NCBI GenBank assembly: GCA_945869245.1
Contig: CAMBOY010000038.1
Coordinates: forward strand, 1 to 16,235
Reading direction: 5' to 3'
Length of the DNA: 16,235 nucleotides
From: Hydrogenophaga intermedia
GTDB lineage: Bacteria; Pseudomonadota; Gammaproteobacteria; Burkholderiales; Burkholderiaceae_C
Shown piece after piece: positions 13,880 to 16,235 of this stretch. The notes under the pieces were generated by a model. The model saw nothing but the letters and a program-made list of their open reading frames with translations, did not search any database and was not told where the DNA came from. How positions within the stretch are numbered: the first letter of the stretch is position 1; each line of letters begins with the position of its first letter. The translations under genes and the position numbers were made by a program.

Positions 13880-14815
13880 TTAAGCAGGCACACCCCCTTG
13901 TGTTTCGGCCCAAGTGGGCGGCTGGCAGCCCTGGCGGCTGCAGTTGATGGCGGCCGCCACCATGGCGTGGCGCAGGGTGCTGGCGCAGCGTTCAGCTCCG
14001 CCGTGCTCTAGCGCCCAGTCGGCCACGCAGTTGCCCCAGAAGGTGTCTCCCGCACCGACGGTGTCGACCACTTGCACCTTGGGCACATCGGCCTCTGCGG
14101 CCTCGCCGTCCGCATCGAGATACGCACCGTCGCCACCAAAGGTCAGGGCCACCCGCGACAGCCGGCCTGCACCGGCGCGCTGGCGCAGTTCGCGCACCAG
14201 TGCGGCGGCATTGGTCCGGCGCACGCCTTCCAAACCCAGTGTTTCTAGATCTTCGTCACTCGCCTTGAGCCAGTCGGTGTGTGGCAGCACCGCCAGCACC
14301 GCCTGCACATAGGCGGCCAGGTCGGCGGCCAGCAAGGGGCGCAGGTTCACATCGACGCTGATGGTCCAGCCGCGCGTTCGCGCCCCAGCCAGTACCGCCA
14401 GGGTTTTGTCGTGCTCCGGCGGCACCAGCAGCAGCGAGCCGGTGTGCAGCACGCCGGGCGGCGGGCCGTCGAGCTGGGCCAGCAGCCCTTCAACGCTGGT
14501 GTCGCGGTCGGCAATGCCGTCGCGGTAAAAGCCGTAGCTCGGTTGGCCGTTGTTGATCTGCACCACCGCCAGTGAGGTGGGCAGGCGGCTGTTGCCACCG
14601 GGTGTGGCCACGCCGTCGGCCTGCAGCTGCGCGCCCAGTTGCTGGCCAAAGCGGTCGGTGGACAAGGGGTTGAGGTAGGCCACTGTGGCGCCCCGGCGCG
14701 CAGCGGCGCGCGCCATGTTGTAGGGGCTGCCACCCATCAGGGGCAGTAGCTGGCCATTGTCTTGGGCCACACAGTCCATCAGGGCTTCGCCCAGCACCAT
14801 CACACGCTTGTTCAT
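13880..14815 (-). CDS. PfkB-family carbohydrate kinase, fructokinase-like
   Basis: A 311-residue cytoplasmic sugar kinase of the ribokinase/PfkB family. The first signature is near the N terminus (GEALMDCV, then GGSPYNMARAAARRG, 28-42). The second signature has VDTVGAGDTFWGN, with Asp257 the probable catalytic base and GAGD the anion hole. The N-terminal motif fits fructokinase better than ribokinase, but substrate cannot be decided from sequence. GAGG 7 nt upstream supports ATG 14815. An alternative ATG at 14839 overlaps the permease stop (ATGA) and would add eight residues (MTTPPEGK), which suggests translational coupling. It is the last gene of the sugar-transporter operon and presumably phosphorylates the sugar brought in. 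Confidence 0.92.
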   Translation of the reverse strand: MNKRVMVLGEALMDCVAQDNGQLLPLMGGSPYNMARAAARRGATVAYLNPLSTDRFGQQLGAQLQADGVATPGGNSRLPTSLAVVQINNGQPSYGFYRDGIADRDTSVEGLLAQLDGPPPGVLHTGSLLLVPPEHDKTLAVLAGARTRGWTISVDVNLRPLLAADLAAYVQAVLAVLPHTDWLKASDEDLETLGLEGVRRTNAAALVRELRQRAGAGRLSRVALTFGGDGAYLDADGEAAEADVPKVQVVDTVGAGDTFWGNCVADWALEHGGAERCASTLRHAMVAAAINCSRQGCQPPTWAETQGGVPA

Positions 14816-14835
14816 CTTGCCCTCGGGGGGTGTTG

Positions 14836-15780
14836 TCATTTCTTGAGCAGGTGCTGGCGGCGCAGCACATCGATCCACACCGCGATGATCACCACCGCGC
14901 CAATCGCCATCATCTGTTTGAACTGCGAAATCTCCAGCAGGTTCATGCCGTTGCGGATCATGGTGATGAGCACCGCGCCCAGCAAGCTGCCCCAGATGCT
15001 GCCACGGCCACCAAACAGCGAGGTGCCGCCCAGAATCACCGCCGCGATCGCGTCGAGTTCGAAGTTCTGCGCCATTTTGCCGCTGGACGAATCCATGCGC
15101 GCCATCAACACAATGGCGGCCAGCCCGCAGGCCAGGCCCGAGACCACATACACGCCGAGCTTGACCCAGCGGATGTTGATGCCCACCTGGCGCGCGCCCA
15201 TCTCGTTGGAGCCGATGGCATACACATAACGGCCGAGCTTGGTGCTGGACAGCACAAAGGCCATCAGCACAAACACCGCCACCATGATGACGGTGGGCAT
15301 GGGCACACCGAACACCGTGCCGTAACCGATGAAGGGGAAGGGGTCGGGCAGGCCGGCGTTGTCAAAGCCGCCGGTGGCGTCGAACGCCAGGCCACGCCAC
15401 AAGGTCAGGCCACCGAGCGTGACGATAAAAGACGGAATGCCCACGAAGGCGACCAGGTAGCCGTTGAAGCCACCCACGGCCAGGCCAATGCCGAGTGCCA
15501 CCAGCATGGCCAGGTAGGGGTCCACGCCCATTTTGAGCATCAGATGGCCGGCGATGGCGCCGGCCAAAGCGGTCACGGCGCCCACCGCCAGGTCCACGCC
15601 GGCGGTCAAAATCACAAAGGTTTGCCCACCCGCCAGCAAGGCGATCACCGAGGCTTGCACCAGCACATTGGACAGGTTGCCTGTGGTCAGGAAATAGGGG
15701 GACGCCAGCGAGAGCAGGGCGCCGAGCACGAGCACGGCCACCAAAGCACCGTACCACTCTTGTCGGGTGAGGGATTTCAT
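14836..15780 (-). CDS. Sugar ABC transporter permease (RbsC/FrcC-like)
   Basis: A 314-residue inner-membrane protein of the BPD_transp_2 family, which includes the ribose, fructose and xylose permeases. About eight to ten hydrophobic segments are visible, the first at residues 12-29 (ALVAVLVLGALLSLASPY). Typical blocks are GGQTFVILTAGVDLAVGAV, PSFIVTLGGLTLWRG, YAIGSNEMGARQVGI and the C-terminal AAVILGGTSLFGGRGSIWGSL. The start at 15780 gives the usual short cytoplasmic N terminus (MKSLTRQEW), with only a weak ribosome-binding site. It lies 88 bp after the substrate-binding-protein gene and overlaps the possible upstream start of the kinase. No ATPase gene lies between the binding protein and the permease, so it must be beyond the window edge if it belongs to this operon. 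Confidence 0.94.
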   Translation of the reverse strand: MKSLTRQEWYGALVAVLVLGALLSLASPYFLTTGNLSNVLVQASVIALLAGGQTFVILTAGVDLAVGAVTALAGAIAGHLMLKMGVDPYLAMLVALGIGLAVGGFNGYLVAFVGIPSFIVTLGGLTLWRGLAFDATGGFDNAGLPDPFPFIGYGTVFGVPMPTVIMVAVFVLMAFVLSSTKLGRYVYAIGSNEMGARQVGINIRWVKLGVYVVSGLACGLAAIVLMARMDSSSGKMAQNFELDAIAAVILGGTSLFGGRGSIWGSLLGAVLITMIRNGMNLLEISQFKQMMAIGAVVIIAVWIDVLRRQHLLKK

Positions 15781-15812
15781 ACAAACACCAAAGGATTGCC
15801 ACAGCACACAGC

Positions 15813-15862
15813 GCCAGCGCCACCGGGGCGCTGGCTGAACCTGCGGGGCCCAATGGCCCCGC
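15813..15862 (-). repeat. Two adjacent perfect hairpins between binding-protein and permease genes
   Basis: GCCAGCGCC/GGCGCTGGC (9 bp, 5-nt loop, 15813-15835) and GCGGGGCC/GGCCCCGC (8 bp, CAAT loop, 15843-15862). Neither has a T run. They may protect the binding-protein mRNA from 3' decay so that it is made in excess over the permease. Confidence 0.65.
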
Positions 15863-15868
15863 ATCGCA

Positions 15869-16235
15869 TCACTTCACCTTCATGAACTGGCCCACGCCAG
15901 ACTCTTGGGCGAACTGGTCCACGTTCTCGGGCAACACCAGGAAAGAGCCGGTGTCGATGCGGGTCTCGACCGTCTCGCCACGGGCGGCGGCAATCGCGGT
16001 TTCCACACCCACGCGGCCGATCTTGGCCAGCATTTGCGCCGCGTTGGCTTGTTGCCAGCCGTCCTTCATCATGTCCAGGCCACCGGGTGAGCCGTCAAAA
16101 CCGGCGATCTTGATGTCGCCGGGCTTTTTGCCAGCGGCCATCAGTGCGGCCTTGGCACCCAGGGCGCCGCCATCCCAGGCGCAGGCGATGACCTTGGCGC
16201 CGGGGTTGGCGCGCAGCGCGGCCTCCACGCCGTTT
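15869..16235 (-). CDS. Sugar ABC transporter substrate-binding protein, C-terminal part (5' end beyond window)
   Basis: About 121 C-terminal residues of a periplasmic binding protein of the Peripla_BP_4 (RbsB-like) family. The frame is open to the window edge, and the stop TGA is at 15871-15869. Family features are AWDGGALGAKAALMAAGKKPGDIKIAGFDGSPGGLDMMKDG, the block in which the hinge and an Asp of the sugar pocket lie, followed by the helix QANAAQMLAKIGRVGVETAIAAARGE. The reading frame enters the window as NGVEAALRANPG. It is the first visible gene of the sugar operon, upstream of the permease and kinase. The ligand is not predictable; ribose, fructose or a sugar alcohol are options given the kinase. 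Confidence 0.92.
   Translation of the reverse strand, partial: NGVEAALRANPGAKVIACAWDGGALGAKAALMAAGKKPGDIKIAGFDGSPGGLDMMKDGWQQANAAQMLAKIGRVGVETAIAAARGETVETRIDTGSFLVLPENVDQFAQESGVGQFMKVK

Noticed and set aside
1..16235. A wholly new biological system, mobile element or CRISPR array
   Set aside because: Every long coding region fits a known family. No spaced repeats, transposase, integrase, att-like duplications or defence genes were seen. The novelty is limited to regulation and an extra cytochrome.

Overview
The window is GC-rich chromosomal DNA, almost certainly from a betaproteobacterium of the order Burkholderiales. The Comamonadaceae (Limnohabitans, Rhodoferax, Hydrogenophaga type) fit best, judged from the housekeeping genes (rhlE tail, apaH, a CNNM/CBS CorC-HlyC protein, pirin, slyX, a DUF3297 gene) and the gene order soxCD-cytochrome-YZAXB. 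No rRNA, tRNA, CRISPR array, transposase, integrase or phage gene was seen.

Layout. Positions 1-4013 are housekeeping genes: the end of an RNA helicase (+), apaH (-), a CorC/HlyC-family membrane protein (+), a pirin (+), a DUF3297 gene (-) and slyX (-). Positions 4014-6285 (-) encode a sulfide-oxidation module: a small mono-haem cytochrome and a flavocytochrome c sulfide dehydrogenase flavoprotein (SoxE/SoxF, FccA/FccB type), then, beyond a strong terminator, a di-haem cytochrome c4. A 489-bp divergent regulatory region (6286-6774) separates this module from the thiosulfate-oxidising Sox cluster on the + strand (6775-13816): soxC, soxD, a small cytochrome resembling the second haem domain of SoxD, soxY, soxZ, soxA, soxX and soxB. 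A 17-bp perfect inverted repeat closes the cluster. The rest (13880-16235, -) is a sugar-uptake operon: substrate-binding protein (cut by the window end), ABC permease and a PfkB-family fructokinase-like kinase.

How the genes work together. SoxYZ carries the sulfur substrate on the cysteine of the SoxY C-terminal GGCGG arm. SoxAX, here with a mono-haem SoxA and a long, apparently lipid-anchored SoxX, attaches thiosulfate oxidatively. SoxB releases sulfate hydrolytically. SoxCD, a molybdenum enzyme with a di-haem partner, oxidises the bound sulfane sulfur. Having SoxCD predicts complete oxidation of thiosulfate to sulfate without sulfur globules. The divergent flavocytochrome would add sulfide oxidation, and the extra cytochromes probably pass electrons to terminal oxidases. 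No sox regulator (soxR), soxVW or soxH is in the window.

The system itself is known. The points worth a second look are regulatory or compositional: a 15-bp AT-rich motif shared by the soxC and soxB upstream regions, intrinsic terminators inside the cluster (soxZ/soxA and soxX/soxB), a possible attenuator in the soxC leader, and the extra SoxD-like cytochrome gene between soxD and soxY.
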